59,903 nucleotides of DNA from NCBI RefSeq assembly GCF_900163625.1, contig NZ_FUIE01000032.1, forward strand, positions 1-59,903, in the 5' to 3' direction. The position numbers and the translations under genes were made by a program. Origin of the DNA: Brevundimonas diminuta 3F5N (GTDB taxonomy: Bacteria; Pseudomonadota; Alphaproteobacteria; Caulobacterales; Caulobacteraceae). Below, piece by piece: positions 35,128 through 48,486 of this stretch; the first letter of the stretch is position 1; each line of letters opens with the position of its first letter. Under the pieces are notes generated by a model. The model was not told the origin of the DNA. It made no database searches and saw only the letters and a list, made by a program, of their open reading frames with translations.

Positions 35128-35988
35128 TCAGCCGAAACGGCCGGTGATGTAATCGAGCGTGCGCTTTTCGCGCGGGTTGGTGAAGATCTCTTCGGTGTCG
35201 CCGGTCTCGACCAGCTTGCCCATGTGGAAGAAGGCCGTGCGCTGCGACACGCGGGCCGCCTGGGCCATGGAGTGGGTAACGATGACGATGCAGTAGCGCT
35301 CGCGCAGTTCGTCGATCAGCTCTTCGATCTTGGCCGTGGCGATGGGGTCCAGCGCCGAGCAGGGCTCGTCCATCAGGATGACTTCCGGCTCGACCGCGAT
35401 GGCGCGGGCGATGACCAGGCGCTGCTGCTGGCCGCCCGACAGGCCGGTGCCCGGCGAGTGCAGACGGTCGGCGACCTCGTCCCACAGACCGGCGCGCTTC
35501 AGCGACTTCTGGACGATCTCGTCCATCTCGCCCTTGGTCGAGGCCAGACCGTGGATTTTCGGCCCATAGGCCACGTTCTCATAGATCGACTTGGGGAAGG
35601 GGTTCGGCTTCTGGAACACCATGCCGACCTGGGCGCGCAGCAGCACCGGGTCGATCTTGCGGTCGTTGATGTCGCCGCCGTCCATCTCGATCCGGCCGGT
35701 CACGCGGGTGCCGGGGATGGTGTCGTTCATGCGGTTCATCGTCCGCAGGAAGGTCGACTTGCCGCAACCAGATGGGCCGATCAGCGCCGTCACCGTCTTG
35801 TCCGGGATATCCAGCGAGACGTCGAACAGGGCCTGCTTCTCGCCATAGAAGACGCTGACGTCGCGCGCGGCGATCTTGATCGGACCCAGCGGGGCCGAAG
35901 CGTGGGCGCCGACGACCGGCGCCGTCGTCAGGGTGGCGGAAGCGCCGTTGGAAACGCCTTCGGGCGCGCGGAAGATGCGGGACTTCAT
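35128..35988 (-). CDS. pstB: Phosphate ABC transporter ATPase PstB
   Basis: The 286-residue ATPase has Walker [14 protein letters not shown], signature [16 protein letters not shown] and Walker [36 protein letters not shown] is diagnostic for PstB. The first 35 residues are a non-conserved extension. The ATG at 35988 lies five bases after the pstA stop. A longer open frame upstream overlaps pstA in another frame and is not coding. Confidence 0.96.
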   Translation of the reverse strand: MKSRIFRAPEGVSNGASATLTTAPVVGAHASAPLGPIKIAARDVSVFYGEKQALFDVSLDIPDKTVTALIGPSGCGKSTFLRTMNRMNDTIPGTRVTGRIEMDGGDINDRKIDPVLLRAQVGMVFQKPNPFPKSIYENVAYGPKIHGLASTKGEMDEIVQKSLKRAGLWDEVADRLHSPGTGLSGGQQQRLVIARAIAVEPEVILMDEPCSALDPIATAKIEELIDELRERYCIVIVTHSMAQAARVSQRTAFFHMGKLVETGDTEEIFTNPREKRTLDYITGRFG

Positions 35989-35993
35989 AAGAT

Positions 35994-37296
35994 TTACCAC
36001 CGGCGTTCGAAGCGACGGCGCAGCAGGACTGCGGCGGCGTTCATGACGATCATGAAGGCGAGAAGGACAAGGATGGCGGCCGCCGTCCGTTCGTGGAAGG
36101 CGCGCTCGGACGCGTTCTCCCAGATGTAGATCAGCGACGGCAGGGCGCCGACCGGCTCGTCGATGGCGTGCGGCACGCCCGGCACGAAGCTGATCATGCC
36201 GATCAGCAGCAGCGGCGCCGTCTCGCCCAGGGCGTGGGCCATGGAGATGATCGCGCCCGTCATCACGCCGGGCATGGCCAGCGGCAGGACGTGGCCGAAC
36301 ACCGTCTGGGTGCGGCTGGCGCCCATGGCCAGGGCCGCCTCGCGGATCGAGGGCGGAACGGCTTTCAGCGACGAACGGGTGGCGATGATGATGGTCGGCA
36401 GGGCCATCAGCCCCAGCACCAGGCCCCCGACCAGCGGACTGGCGCGCGGCAGGTGCAGGAAGTTGATGAACAGCGCCAGACCCAGCAGGCCGTAGACGAT
36501 GGACGGCACGGCGGCCAGGTTGTTGATGTTGACCTCGATGATCGCCGTGATGCGGTTGCGCGGCGAGTATTCCTCCAGCCACACGGCGGCGCCGACGCCG
36601 ACCGGAATGGCGATCAGGGCTGTCACCATCAGCATCAGGGCCGAACCGACCACGGCGCCCAGCAGGCCCGCCAGCTCCGGCTGGGTCGAGTCGCCCTTGG
36701 TGAACAGGGCCGAGTTGAAGTGCGGACGCACGGCGCCCGAGGCCTTCATCCGGTCCAGCCAGTCCATCTGCTCATTGGTGACGCGGCGCTGGTCCTCGGG
36801 CTGATCGCGGGTGATCTTGCCCTTCAGATACATCTCGGCGTCGTCCGACAGCGGCGCGGCGACCGGCACGGTCTGGCCCAGCAGGCTGGGCTGGCGCGCA
36901 ATCATCTTGGCGGCCTGGAACTTCAGCTCCGAGGACAGCAGGGCCTTCATGGCCGAGGCCTTGGTCCCCTGTTCGTCGTCCTGGACGCCCAGGCGGCGGA
37001 TCTGCTGTTCGGCGACGATCTGCTCGAAATTGGCGCCTTGCGGATAGGAACGGTCGATCCGCGCCGGGTCCATATAGACCGGCAGGGTCACGGTATGGGC
37101 GTAGAAGGCGGTGTAGCCCTGGGTGACGATGCTGCCGAGCAGGATCACCAGGAAGGTCAGGGCCACGCCGATGGCCGCGCGGCCGTACCAGCGGAAGCGG
37201 GTCTCGCGCGCATAGCGGGCGCGCAGGCGGCTCTTCAGGCGTTGGGTGCGCGGGCTGACGCCGGTCGCGCCCTGCTCGGTCAAGTTCTGGGCGGCG

Positions 37297-37304
<8 letters not shown>
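35994..37304 (-). CDS. pstA: Phosphate ABC transporter permease PstA
   Basis: The 436-residue membrane protein is longer than E. coli PstA because of an N-terminal DUF3333-type domain of about 200 residues with one membrane helix and a periplasmic segment. The permease core follows ([35 protein letters not shown]). [20 protein letters not shown] is the EAA loop that docks PstB. Its start overlaps the pstC stop by eight bases. Confidence 0.94.
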
Positions 37305-38727
<1,423 letters not shown>

Positions 38728-38811
38728 CCGGTCCGATCAGCGCAGGAATCAGGAACGCGCCGGGTTCGGTGCGTTTCGGCCGGGAAACTGCCTGCGATAC
38801 GTCAGCGGATT

Positions 38812-38840
38812 AAGACGGCTGGATGACAGTTCTGTTACGG
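38812..38840 (-). promoter_or_regulatory. Pho box with three direct half-sites
   Basis: Read on the minus strand, three seven-base half-sites repeat every 11 bases: CCGTAAC (38834-38840), CTGTCAT (38823-38829) and CCGTCTT (38812-38818). The middle one is a perfect PhoB half-site. They lie 85-113 bases upstream of the pstC start, the expected place for PhoB activation, downstream of phoR. Confidence 0.7.
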
Positions 38841-38890
38841 CGCCCGGCCGCAATGTCGCAGCTCCATGACGATCGCTCCGAATGCGGACG

Positions 38891-40288
38891 TCAGGACTCG
38901 GCCGCAGGGGCCAGCGGGAAGCAGGCGGCGAAGATGGCGCCGCAGCCCGGCGCGCTGTCGACCGACAGGCCGCCGCGGTGGCGGATGATGATGTGGCGCA
39001 CGATGGCCAGCCCCAGGCCCGTGCCCTGCCGGTCGCCGCTCTTCTGGCCCTCGACACGATAGAATCGCTCGGTCAGACGCGGCAGGTGCTCGCGCGCCAT
39101 CCCCGGCCCGTGGTCGCGCACGGTGACGACGGCGTAACGCTGGCCCGTCTCGCGGTCGGGGGTCGCCAGGGACAGGCGGTTGCCCTCGGCCATCCGCGCC
39201 GCCATGGCCTCGTCCAGAGTGCGGTCGATCTCGATGCCGACCTCGATGGTCCCGCCTGCGCTGGAATACTTCAGGGCGTTGTCGATCAGGTTCTGCACCA
39301 CCTGGGCGATCTCGTCCCGGTCGCCGGTCACGGCCGCGCCGCCGTGCGGCAAGTCCGCATGGATCGTCACCTGCCGCTCGCTAGAGATGACGCTGACCGC
39401 ATCGACCACATCCGCCGTCGCCCGCGCCAGGTTGACCCGGCCCAGAGGCGCGATGTGTTCGTTCAGCTCGATCCGGCTCAACGACAGCAGATCGGCGACC
39501 AGGCGCCGCATCCGGTCGGCCTGAACCGCCATGATGTCCAAGAATTTGTCGCGCGCCTTGGGGTCGTCCTTGGCGTGGCCCTTCAGCGTCTCGATGAACC
39601 CGGACAGGGACGCCAGCGGCGTGCGCAGCTCATGGCTGGCGTTGGCCAGGAAGTCGACGCGCATCTTCTCCATGCGACGCACGTCCGTCTCGTCGCGCAG
39701 CGCCAGCAGGGTCAACGCCCCGCCGCCCCAGGCTGAAGCCTCTCGCGTCGGCAGGGGACGCACCAAGGCCCGCCAGTGTCGTTCCTGAACGCCGCCGCCG
39801 ACATAGTCGACCTCGGCGGCGACGCCCTCGAACAGGGCCTCGTCCACCGCCTCCAGCACGCGCGGCTCACGCAGGACCGAGACCAGCAGCCCGCCGCCCG
39901 TCCCGTTCAGCTTGAACAGCTCGCGCGCCGCCGCATTGGCCAGGGCGATGCGGCGTCCGGCGATATCGTCCGCCTCGCCGCCGCTGATGATCAGCAAGGG
40001 ATCGTCCAGCGCCTCGAACACATCGCCCAGCAGAGCCGCGTCAGGGCCCAGATCGACCGCGCCGGGCTCGAACTCCATCTCGTCGGCGGCCGACGGCGGA
40101 TTGCGGTTCACCAACCAGGTCGCGAGCGCGACAGCGACGGCGCCCGCCGCCAGCCATCCCGCCAGCTCGGGCTTCATCACCGCCAGAACCGCCATCACCA
40201 ATATGGCCACGCCCCCGCTGGCGCCGGCCGTCCACAGTCGGGACGACGCCGTAGGCGCAACAGGAGATGGAGAGTGATCGTAAGGCAT
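38891..40288 (-). CDS. phoR: Phosphate regulon sensor histidine kinase PhoR
   Basis: The 465-residue kinase has two N-terminal helices (residues 20-60), a PAS-like domain (about 80-205), HisKA with the phospho-accepting FLANASHELRTPLASLSG, and HATPase_c with N-box DNALKYSS and G-boxes GTGLGLAIV. It autophosphorylates and transfers to PhoB when Pst/PhoU report low phosphate. It has no large periplasmic sensor, as expected for PhoR. It is separated from pstC by 163 bases that contain the Pho box, so phoR is probably transcribed independently of pst or with read-through. Confidence 0.9.
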   Translation of the reverse strand: MPYDHSPSPVAPTASSRLWTAGASGGVAILVMAVLAVMKPELAGWLAAGAVAVALATWLVNRNPPSAADEMEFEPGAVDLGPDAALLGDVFEALDDPLLIISGGEADDIAGRRIALANAAARELFKLNGTGGGLLVSVLREPRVLEAVDEALFEGVAAEVDYVGGGVQERHWRALVRPLPTREASAWGGGALTLLALRDETDVRRMEKMRVDFLANASHELRTPLASLSGFIETLKGHAKDDPKARDKFLDIMAVQADRMRRLVADLLSLSRIELNEHIAPLGRVNLARATADVVDAVSVISSERQVTIHADLPHGGAAVTGDRDEIAQVVQNLIDNALKYSSAGGTIEVGIEIDRTLDEAMAARMAEGNRLSLATPDRETGQRYAVVTVRDHGPGMAREHLPRLTERFYRVEGQKSGDRQGTGLGLAIVRHIIIRHRGGLSVDSAPGCGAIFAACFPLAPAAES

Positions 40289-40434
40289 TTCGACCGACGT
40301 TATCTCATTCTTCAGCAGCTCAACCTAGATTGATCCGTCGGCAGCCCGCTGAGTCGGCCGGTTCGACGCACGGGATGTGTAGCTTGGTTTCTTCACGGAT
40401 TTACGGCGGAACGGCTAGGGGCTGAGGGAGCATC

Positions 40435-42753
<2,319 letters not shown>

Positions 42754-42781
42754 GGTCTCCTTTTTTCAATGCTGACGCGGC

Positions 42782-42991
42782 CTATTCGTAGCCGTGCGCC
42801 GCCTCGTTGATGACCTGGCTGGGCATCGTCGAGAAATCCACGCTCAGCGGACGGACCGCCTTGGCCTCGAACGTCTTGAGGACGTGCTCCAGACGGCGGC
42901 GCACCTCGCGTTCGGCCTCGCTCGCCCCGTCCAACGCCAACGGCGCCAGGCAGAAGTCGATGATGGCTTGCGGTCGGGTCAAAGGCTCCAT
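42782..42991 (-). CDS. Small hypothetical protein downstream of aceA
   Basis: The 69-residue soluble protein (MEPLTRPQAIIDFCLAPLAL... AEREVRRRLEHVLKTFEAKA) is predicted helical with one cysteine. I do not recognise a family. GGAAA upstream of the ATG looks like a ribosome site. It follows aceA by 29 bases on the same strand, so it is probably co-transcribed with isocitrate lyase and may act in the same response; this is context only. Confidence 0.65.
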   Translation of the reverse strand: MEPLTRPQAIIDFCLAPLALDGASEAEREVRRRLEHVLKTFEAKAVRPLSVDFSTMPSQVINEAAHGYE

Positions 42992-43020
42992 GTCATTTCC
43001 TTTCCTGTGAGGCGTGGAAC

Positions 43021-44298
43021 TCAGGCGGCGTGGAACTGGGCGGTTTCGGTCGAGTCCTTCAGGGCCGTGGTCGAGGACTGGCCTGAAGAGATGACCGTGG
43101 CCACATCGTCGAAGTAGCCGGTGCCGACCTCGCGCTGGTGACGGGTGGCGGTATAGCCGATGGCCTCATTGGCGAACTCGCGCTGTTGCAGCTCGGAATA
43201 GGCCGCCATGCCGCGATCGCGATAGCCGCTGGCCAGTTCGAACATGCCGTTGTTCAGGCTGTGGAAGCCCGCCAGCGTCACGAACTGGAACTTGTAGCCC
43301 ATGGCCCCCAGCTCGCGCTGGAACTTGGCGATGGTGTCCTTGTCCAGCTTGGCTTCCCAGTTGAACGAGGGCGAACAGTTGTAGGCCATCAGCTTGCCCG
43401 GATGCTCTTTCTGAACGGCCTCGGCGAACTTCTTCGCGTCGTCCAGATCGGGGTGCGACGTCTCCCACCACAGCAGGTCGGCGTATTTCGCATACGACAG
43501 GCCGCGCGCGATGCAGTGGTTCAGACCCGTGCCCGGCTTCAGGCGATAGAAGCCCTCCGGCGTGCGGTTCTCGCGGTCGATGAAGGGGTGGTCCCGCTCG
43601 TCGATGTCCGAGGTGATCAGCTGGGCCGACTCCGCATCCGTGCGCGCCACCGTCAGGGTCGGCGTGCCGCAGACGTCGGCCGCCAGACGCGCCGCGATCA
43701 GGTTGCGCTCATGCGCCTGGGTCGGGATCAGCACCTTGCCGCCTAGGTGGCCGCACTTCTTCTCACTGGCCAGTTGGTCCTCGAAGTGAACGCCCGCGGC
43801 GCCCGCCTCGATGAAGGCCTTCATGATCTCGAAGCTGTTCAGCGGCCCGCCAAAACCGGCCTCGGCGTCGGCGACGATGGGAGCGAACCAGTCGCGCTTG
43901 GCGCCGCCCTCGGCGTGCTCGATCTGGTCGGCGCGCTGCAGGGTGCGGTTGATGCGACGGCACAGTTCCGGCGCGGCGTTGGCCGGATACAGCGACTGGT
44001 CCGGATACATGGCGCTGGCCGTGTTGGCGTCGGCCGCGACCTGCCAGCCCGACAGATAGATGGCCTTCAGACCCGCGCGGACCATCTGCATCGCCTGATT
44101 GCCGGTCACCGCGCCCAAGGCGTTGATATAGGCTTCCGAGTGCAGCAGCTCCCACAGGCGGTTGGCGCCGCGCTCGGCCAGCGTATGAGTGACCGGCACC
44201 GAACCGCGCAGACGCAAGACGTCTTCCGGCGAATAGGGGCGCTCAATGCCGTCGAAACGGCCGGCGGGCGAAGGAACCAGATCGGCGAAGATCGTCAT
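43021..44298 (-). CDS. aceA: Isocitrate lyase
   Basis: The 425-residue enzyme splits isocitrate into succinate and glyoxylate, opening the glyoxylate bypass for growth on acetate or fatty acids. The active-site loop KKCGHLGGK is intact, and [31 protein letters not shown] and [12 protein letters not shown] are family segments. The ATG at 44298 gives the usual N-terminus; residues upstream are not conserved. It is divergent from a short-chain fatty acyl regulator with an operator-like palindrome between them. Malate synthase is not in the window. Confidence 0.96.
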   Translation of the reverse strand: MTIFADLVPSPAGRFDGIERPYSPEDVLRLRGSVPVTHTLAERGANRLWELLHSEAYINALGAVTGNQAMQMVRAGLKAIYLSGWQVAADANTASAMYPDQSLYPANAAPELCRRINRTLQRADQIEHAEGGAKRDWFAPIVADAEAGFGGPLNSFEIMKAFIEAGAAGVHFEDQLASEKKCGHLGGKVLIPTQAHERNLIAARLAADVCGTPTLTVARTDAESAQLITSDIDERDHPFIDRENRTPEGFYRLKPGTGLNHCIARGLSYAKYADLLWWETSHPDLDDAKKFAEAVQKEHPGKLMAYNCSPSFNWEAKLDKDTIAKFQRELGAMGYKFQFVTLAGFHSLNNGMFELASGYRDRGMAAYSELQQREFANEAIGYTATRHQREVGTGYFDDVATVISSGQSSTTALKDSTETAQFHAA

Positions 44299-44404
44299 GT
44301 TCGTCTCGGCTTTTGATGGGCGCGGCCGCAGCCGCCGTCCCGAAGACCTGAACACGCCGCCGTCACGATTGACACAGCGACAGCCACATCATTCAAGTCA
44401 AACA

Positions 44405-44442
44405 GTCACATCATGACACTTGCCATGAAGTCATGATGTGAC
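44405..44442. promoter_or_regulatory. Operator-like 13-bp perfect inverted repeat (aceA / regulator)
   Basis: GTCACATCATGAC (44405-44417) and its exact reverse complement (44430-44442) flank a 12-base spacer. The repeat ends 11 bases before the regulator ATG and lies about 110-145 bases from the aceA start. Position suggests autoregulation and control of aceA by the adjacent HTH protein. Confidence 0.7.
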
Positions 44443-44453
44443 ATGATCGCGCC

Positions 44454-45899
44454 ATGAACGCCGCCGCTGATCGCAAGTTGTTCCTGGGCGGCCGCCTCAA
44501 GCGGCTGCGGCGCGACCTTGACCTGTCCCAGACGGCGATGGCGGCGGATCTGGGCGTCTCGCCCTCCTATCTGAACCATATCGAGCGCAACCAGCGCCCC
44601 GTCTCGGCCCAGCTGCTGCTGCGTCTGGCCGAGACCTATGACGTCGATCTTCGCAATCTGGGCCAGTCCGGCGGCCCGGCGTCAGAGGCCGAACTGGCCG
44701 AAGTCTTCGCCGACCCCCTGTTCCAAGGGCTGGCCGTGCCGCGCCACGAGATCATGCAGCTGGCCGAGGATCAGCCCGCCGCCGCCGACGCCGTGCTGCG
44801 CCTTTACCGCGCCTTCACCGACCGCCGCGTGCGTGACCGGGCCGAGGTCGAGGCCGGGGGCGGCGCCGCGCCGACCGACAGCCCCTCCGAATGGGTGCGC
44901 GAATATGTTCAGGCCCGCCACAACCACTTCCCCGACCTCGACGCGCTGGGCGAGGCCCTGCACGACGCCCTGCACGCCGAGGCCCCCGGCCCCGACGAAG
45001 GCTTCGAAGCGCTGGCCCGCGCGCGCCTGTTCGCCCGCCACGGCTTAACCGTCCGCACCCTGCCTGCCGAGGTGATGGTCGAATGGACCCGCCGCTTCGA
45101 CCCGCACCGGGGCCGCCTGCTGCTGTCCGACGCCCTGGGGCCGTCATCGCGCGCCTTCGCCGTCGCCAACCAACTGGTTTTGATGGAGCACGGGCCGGAG
45201 CTTCAGGCCCTGACCGAGGCGGCCAACGCACCCGACGCCCCCACGCGCAATCTGCTGAAGGCCTCGCTGGCCAACACCCTGGCCGCCGCCGTGCTGATGC
45301 CCTACGCCGCCTTCCAGCGCACGGCGGAGGAGACCGGCTACGACCTGGCCCGGCTCCAGGCCCGCTTCGGCGTCGGCTTCGAGCAGGTCGCGCACCGGCT
45401 GACCACGCTTTCCCGGCCGACGGCGCGGGGCGTGCCCTTCTTCCTGATGCGGGTGGATCAGGCGGGGAATGTGTCCAAGCGCTACGCCTCGGGCGCCTTC
45501 CCCTTTTCGCGTTTCGGCGGGGCCTGCCCGCGCTGGCGGCTGCACTCGGCCTTCCGCACGCCGGGCCGCATCGTCACCCAGATCATCGAGACTCCTGGCC
45601 AAGATAGAAAAGACGGATCGCGCTGGTTCACCCTCGCCCGCACCGTCGACCGCCAAGGCCAGGACGCCTTTACCGAGGGGCATGACCTGGCCATCGGCCT
45701 GGGTTGCGAGCTTCGCCACGCCCACCGCCTGATCTATGCGCGCGGCCTGGATCTTCAGAAGCCCGAGGTCACGCCCATCGGCCCGGCCTGCCGGTTGTGC
45801 GAGCGCCACCCCTGCGCTGAACGCGCCGCCCCGCCGGTCGGCCGCGCCCTGACGGTCGACGACTGGTCCAAGTCCGTCAGCCCCTACCCGTTCGCCTAA
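44454..45899 (+). CDS. Short-chain fatty acyl transcriptional regulator (RamB/ScfR type)
   Basis: The 481-residue protein has an N-terminal XRE-type helix-turn-helix (residues 14-68: LGGRLKRLRRDLDLSQTAMA; SPSYLNHIERNQRPVS), a middle region like the IrrE/DUF955 fold, and a C-terminal cysteine-bearing domain (CRLCERHPCAERAAPP; DUF2083-like). This is the layout of regulators of acetate, propionate and glyoxylate genes. It is divergent from aceA, its likely target. Ligand and direction of control are unknown. Confidence 0.88.
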   Translation: MNAAADRKLFLGGRLKRLRRDLDLSQTAMAADLGVSPSYLNHIERNQRPVSAQLLLRLAETYDVDLRNLGQSGGPASEAELAEVFADPLFQGLAVPRHEIMQLAEDQPAAADAVLRLYRAFTDRRVRDRAEVEAGGGAAPTDSPSEWVREYVQARHNHFPDLDALGEALHDALHAEAPGPDEGFEALARARLFARHGLTVRTLPAEVMVEWTRRFDPHRGRLLLSDALGPSSRAFAVANQLVLMEHGPELQALTEAANAPDAPTRNLLKASLANTLAAAVLMPYAAFQRTAEETGYDLARLQARFGVGFEQVAHRLTTLSRPTARGVPFFLMRVDQAGNVSKRYASGAFPFSRFGGACPRWRLHSAFRTPGRIVTQIIETPGQDRKDGSRWFTLARTVDRQGQDAFTEGHDLAIGLGCELRHAHRLIYARGLDLQKPEVTPIGPACRLCERHPCAERAAPPVGRALTVDDWSKSVSPYPFA

Positions 45900-45904
45900 T
45901 CTCT

Positions 45905-46067
45905 CCTTCTCCCCTTCTGGGAGAAGGTGGTCCGCTAGGACCGGATGAGGGGTGGCGACGCGGCGGCTGGCCATTTTTTACGAGACGAGCATCAACGGCC
46001 AATGCAGGCGCAAACACCCCTCATCCGTCAGGCTCCGCCTGCCACCTTCTCCCTCAAGGGGAGAAGG
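45905..46067. repeat. Nested inverted-repeat intergenic element, CCTTCTCCCC type
   Basis: Outer 26-bp arms at 45905-45930 and 46042-46067 are inverted repeats with two mismatches. Inner 12-bp arms, GGATGAGGGGTG (45943-45954) and CACCCCTCATCC (46015-46026), are exact. About 60 bases of unstructured sequence lie in the middle. No reading frame is credible. The right outer arm recurs exactly, in opposite orientation, at the end of the window. Same design as the element at 28-185. Confidence 0.78.
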
Positions 46068-46072
46068 GCGCT

Positions 46073-46906
46073 TCAGTGCGCCAGCATCAGCGCCACGGGC
46101 GCTTCGTTCAGCAACGTCTGCGTCACCCCGCCGAAGATCCACTGCCGCATCCGCGCATGGCCCCAAGCGCCCGAGACCATGAGGCCCGCCCCCATCTCCT
46201 CGGCGCAATCGATCAGGCGCCGCCCGCCTGAGCGGTCGTCGTGGGCGCGGGCGTCCGGTTCGGCGGCGACGCCGTGTCCGGCCAGCCAACGCACAACGTC
46301 CTGCGTCCGCAGGCGCGCGCCGTCCGTGTCCTCGGGATCGCACAGTTCGACCACGCGCACGCCGTCAGCGCGTTTCAGCAGGGGCAGAGCCGCCTGCGCC
46401 GCCAGGCGGCTCTCGCGCGTGTCGGTCCACGCCAGCAGGGCGGGCGCATCCACCATCGAGCGGATCGGATTAGGCGGCAGAACCACTACCGGCCGCCCCG
46501 AGCGCATGGCCAGGTCCGCCGGATGCGGCGCGCGCCAGGCGCTGGCCCCGCCCGCGTCACGCCCGACCAGAGCCGCGTCCGCCGCCCGCAGGTGGCGCAG
46601 CGTCAGGCCCGTCGGGTCGCCGACGTCGCCGCGCCACTCGCCCTCGACGCCCGCCGCTTCGATGGCGCCGCGGAACCGCTGCTCGGCGGACTTCAGCGTG
46701 GATTCATTGCGCGCCTGCTGGGCCGCCATCACCTCGCCCAACAGGATGCCCGCCCCATAGGCGTCGGCCACCGGCGTCTCGGGCGCGCAGCCCGACACCC
46801 CGATCAGCCGCGTCCCGTGCGCGCTCGCTAAAGCACAGGCCTCGGTCAGACGGGCGGGATTGTCGGCTTCATCATCGACATAGACGATCAGACTGGTCCA
46901 GGGCAT
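46073..46906 (-). CDS. Universal stress protein family (tandem Usp)
   Basis: The 277-residue protein is two Usp-like folds in tandem. The N-terminal half begins MPWTSLIVYVDDEADNPARL; the C-terminal half includes LLAWTDTRESRLAAQAALPL and ends with GLMVSGAWGHARMRQWIFGG, then VTQTLLNEAPVALMLAH, a good match to the nucleotide-binding end of UspA proteins. AGGAGG five bases before the ATG at 46906 sets the start. Such proteins help survive starvation or oxygen shifts; the exact role is open. It lies next to a repeat element. Confidence 0.87.
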   Translation of the reverse strand: MPWTSLIVYVDDEADNPARLTEACALASAHGTRLIGVSGCAPETPVADAYGAGILLGEVMAAQQARNESTLKSAEQRFRGAIEAAGVEGEWRGDVGDPTGLTLRHLRAADAALVGRDAGGASAWRAPHPADLAMRSGRPVVVLPPNPIRSMVDAPALLAWTDTRESRLAAQAALPLLKRADGVRVVELCDPEDTDGARLRTQDVVRWLAGHGVAAEPDARAHDDRSGGRRLIDCAEEMGAGLMVSGAWGHARMRQWIFGGVTQTLLNEAPVALMLAH

Positions 46907-46972
46907 GGCGGCCTCCTGTTTCAGGATACGCCGCATCAACGCGCCAAACGCTGTTCCGCGCCTTGAGCCTGA

Positions 46973-48409
46973 TCAATTCAACAGAATGACGCGCCCGCCC
47001 TCGACCCGATGCGGCACGCCCGCGCGGCGGAACAGACTGGCGATCTCAGCGGCGGGATCGGCTGCGCCCTGATCCAGCATCCGCCCGATGTCAGCCGCCA
47101 GCGTCGGATCGCCCGAGACGCGCGTCAGGGCGTTCAGCCATTCGGCGCGGCTCAGCACCCCATCCCGACGGTTGGCGTCCAGCAGCGGCCGCAGGAATCC
47201 GAACCAGTCGCCGCCGTCGCGCCGCTTCTGCGCGCCCTCGACCGTCATGGCGAAGACGGCGCCGCAGGCGTAATAGGCCCGGTGCTCGCCGCGCTCGCCT
47301 GCCTCGGCCACGCCGCGTCCCTGGCTCAAGGTCACGCAGTCGTCGACCTCTTCCTGCAAAGCCTTGCGGTCGTCATAGGCCGGGTCCAGCGTCTTCAGCG
47401 CCCGCACCGCCATCAGATCGGCCCCGCCTTCGGTGATCCAGGCGTCGCGCGCAAACTCATAGCGCACCGTCTGGCCCAGCCAGAAGTGGGCGCTCTCATG
47501 ACCGATGAACCAGCGCGACACCCGCTCCATCTCCGCCGTCGGCCGGGTCACGCCGGTTCCCTCGAACGACATGACGATCAGGCCGGGCAGGACGCTGCCG
47601 CCCATGCTGGTCATCCGCTCGGTCGGACCGTTCCACGACACCATGACGACAGGGTTGTCCCCGCCCGAGCCGGGCCGCCCCAGTCGTTGCAGGTAGAGAT
47701 GTCCCACGCGCGGGGCGAAGTCACGGATCTTCTCGCCGATCCAGGGCGGAAGATTGGGGTCCATGACGGTGGTCAGCCCCTCGCCCGGCGTCACCCGCGC
47801 CTGTCCCAGCAGGACATAAGACCGCTCGCCCGTCGTCGTCAGCTCCGTGTGGCGCTCGCCGTTGAACAGAACCGGGCCGTCCAGATCGCGCCAGGTCACG
47901 CGCGACGCCCCGCCGTCCAGATTGACGCCGTTGAGGTCCGCCGGCATCGCCTCCGCCGCCTCGGGCGAGCCCAGGGCGAAGACGTCCATCTGCCGCGTCG
48001 GCAGGGCCACCGCCCCGTCCGAGAAGACCAGGGTCTTGTATTCCGCCTCCAGCTCGACCGCCTTGGGCGTCACGCTGAAACGGACATGACGCGGCACAGG
48101 GCCGCCGTCCGCGCTGCGGATGATGTCGTAATGGCCGCGCCGCTCCATCACCACGCCGGGCGTCTCGACCGTCCACTGACGCGGGCGCCACGGCTCGCGG
48201 ACCTCCGAGATCAGGGCCGAATCCATGAAGGCCCACACCACGGCGTCGCGGTTGAAGACATAGTCGACGGTCAGCCGCCCATTGTCGCGCGTCACCGTCA
48301 CCTGCGGCGCCGCCTCGACGTTCCAGGGGCCGGGCGCCGGCGTCGCGGCGCAGGCGGTCAGCAGGGCGACGACAGAAAGGGCGGTTGCAGACAGGGCTTT
48401 CAGACGCAC
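46973..48409 (-). CDS. Gluzincin-like metallopeptidase lipoprotein
   Basis: The 478-residue protein starts from GTG and has a lipobox (LLTAC, lipid-modified C20). The first 220 residues form a beta-rich domain. H304-E-S-A-H308 followed by E327 in WITEGGADLM is the gluzincin zinc site of M1/M61-type peptidases. It is therefore likely a membrane-anchored periplasmic peptidase, although family identity is unsure and it could be a PDZ-less M61 relative. Single-gene unit. Confidence 0.75.
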   Translation of the reverse strand: MRLKALSATALSVVALLTACAATPAPGPWNVEAAPQVTVTRDNGRLTVDYVFNRDAVVWAFMDSALISEVREPWRPRQWTVETPGVVMERRGHYDIIRSADGGPVPRHVRFSVTPKAVELEAEYKTLVFSDGAVALPTRQMDVFALGSPEAAEAMPADLNGVNLDGGASRVTWRDLDGPVLFNGERHTELTTTGERSYVLLGQARVTPGEGLTTVMDPNLPPWIGEKIRDFAPRVGHLYLQRLGRPGSGGDNPVVMVSWNGPTERMTSMGGSVLPGLIVMSFEGTGVTRPTAEMERVSRWFIGHESAHFWLGQTVRYEFARDAWITEGGADLMAVRALKTLDPAYDDRKALQEEVDDCVTLSQGRGVAEAGERGEHRAYYACGAVFAMTVEGAQKRRDGGDWFGFLRPLLDANRRDGVLSRAEWLNALTRVSGDPTLAADIGRMLDQGAADPAAEIASLFRRAGVPHRVEGGRVILLN

Positions 48410-48486
48410 GAAGAGCAGTCTCCCATAATGAACGGCGTAGCTTAGGGGGGCCGAACCCGGCCCGTCACCTTACGGTTTGCTCAGCT

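Noticed and set aside
35989..36582. Upstream extension of pstB that would make a fusion protein
   Set aside because: The extension lies in another frame of pstA, which is itself a clear permease; the conserved PstB starts at 35988.
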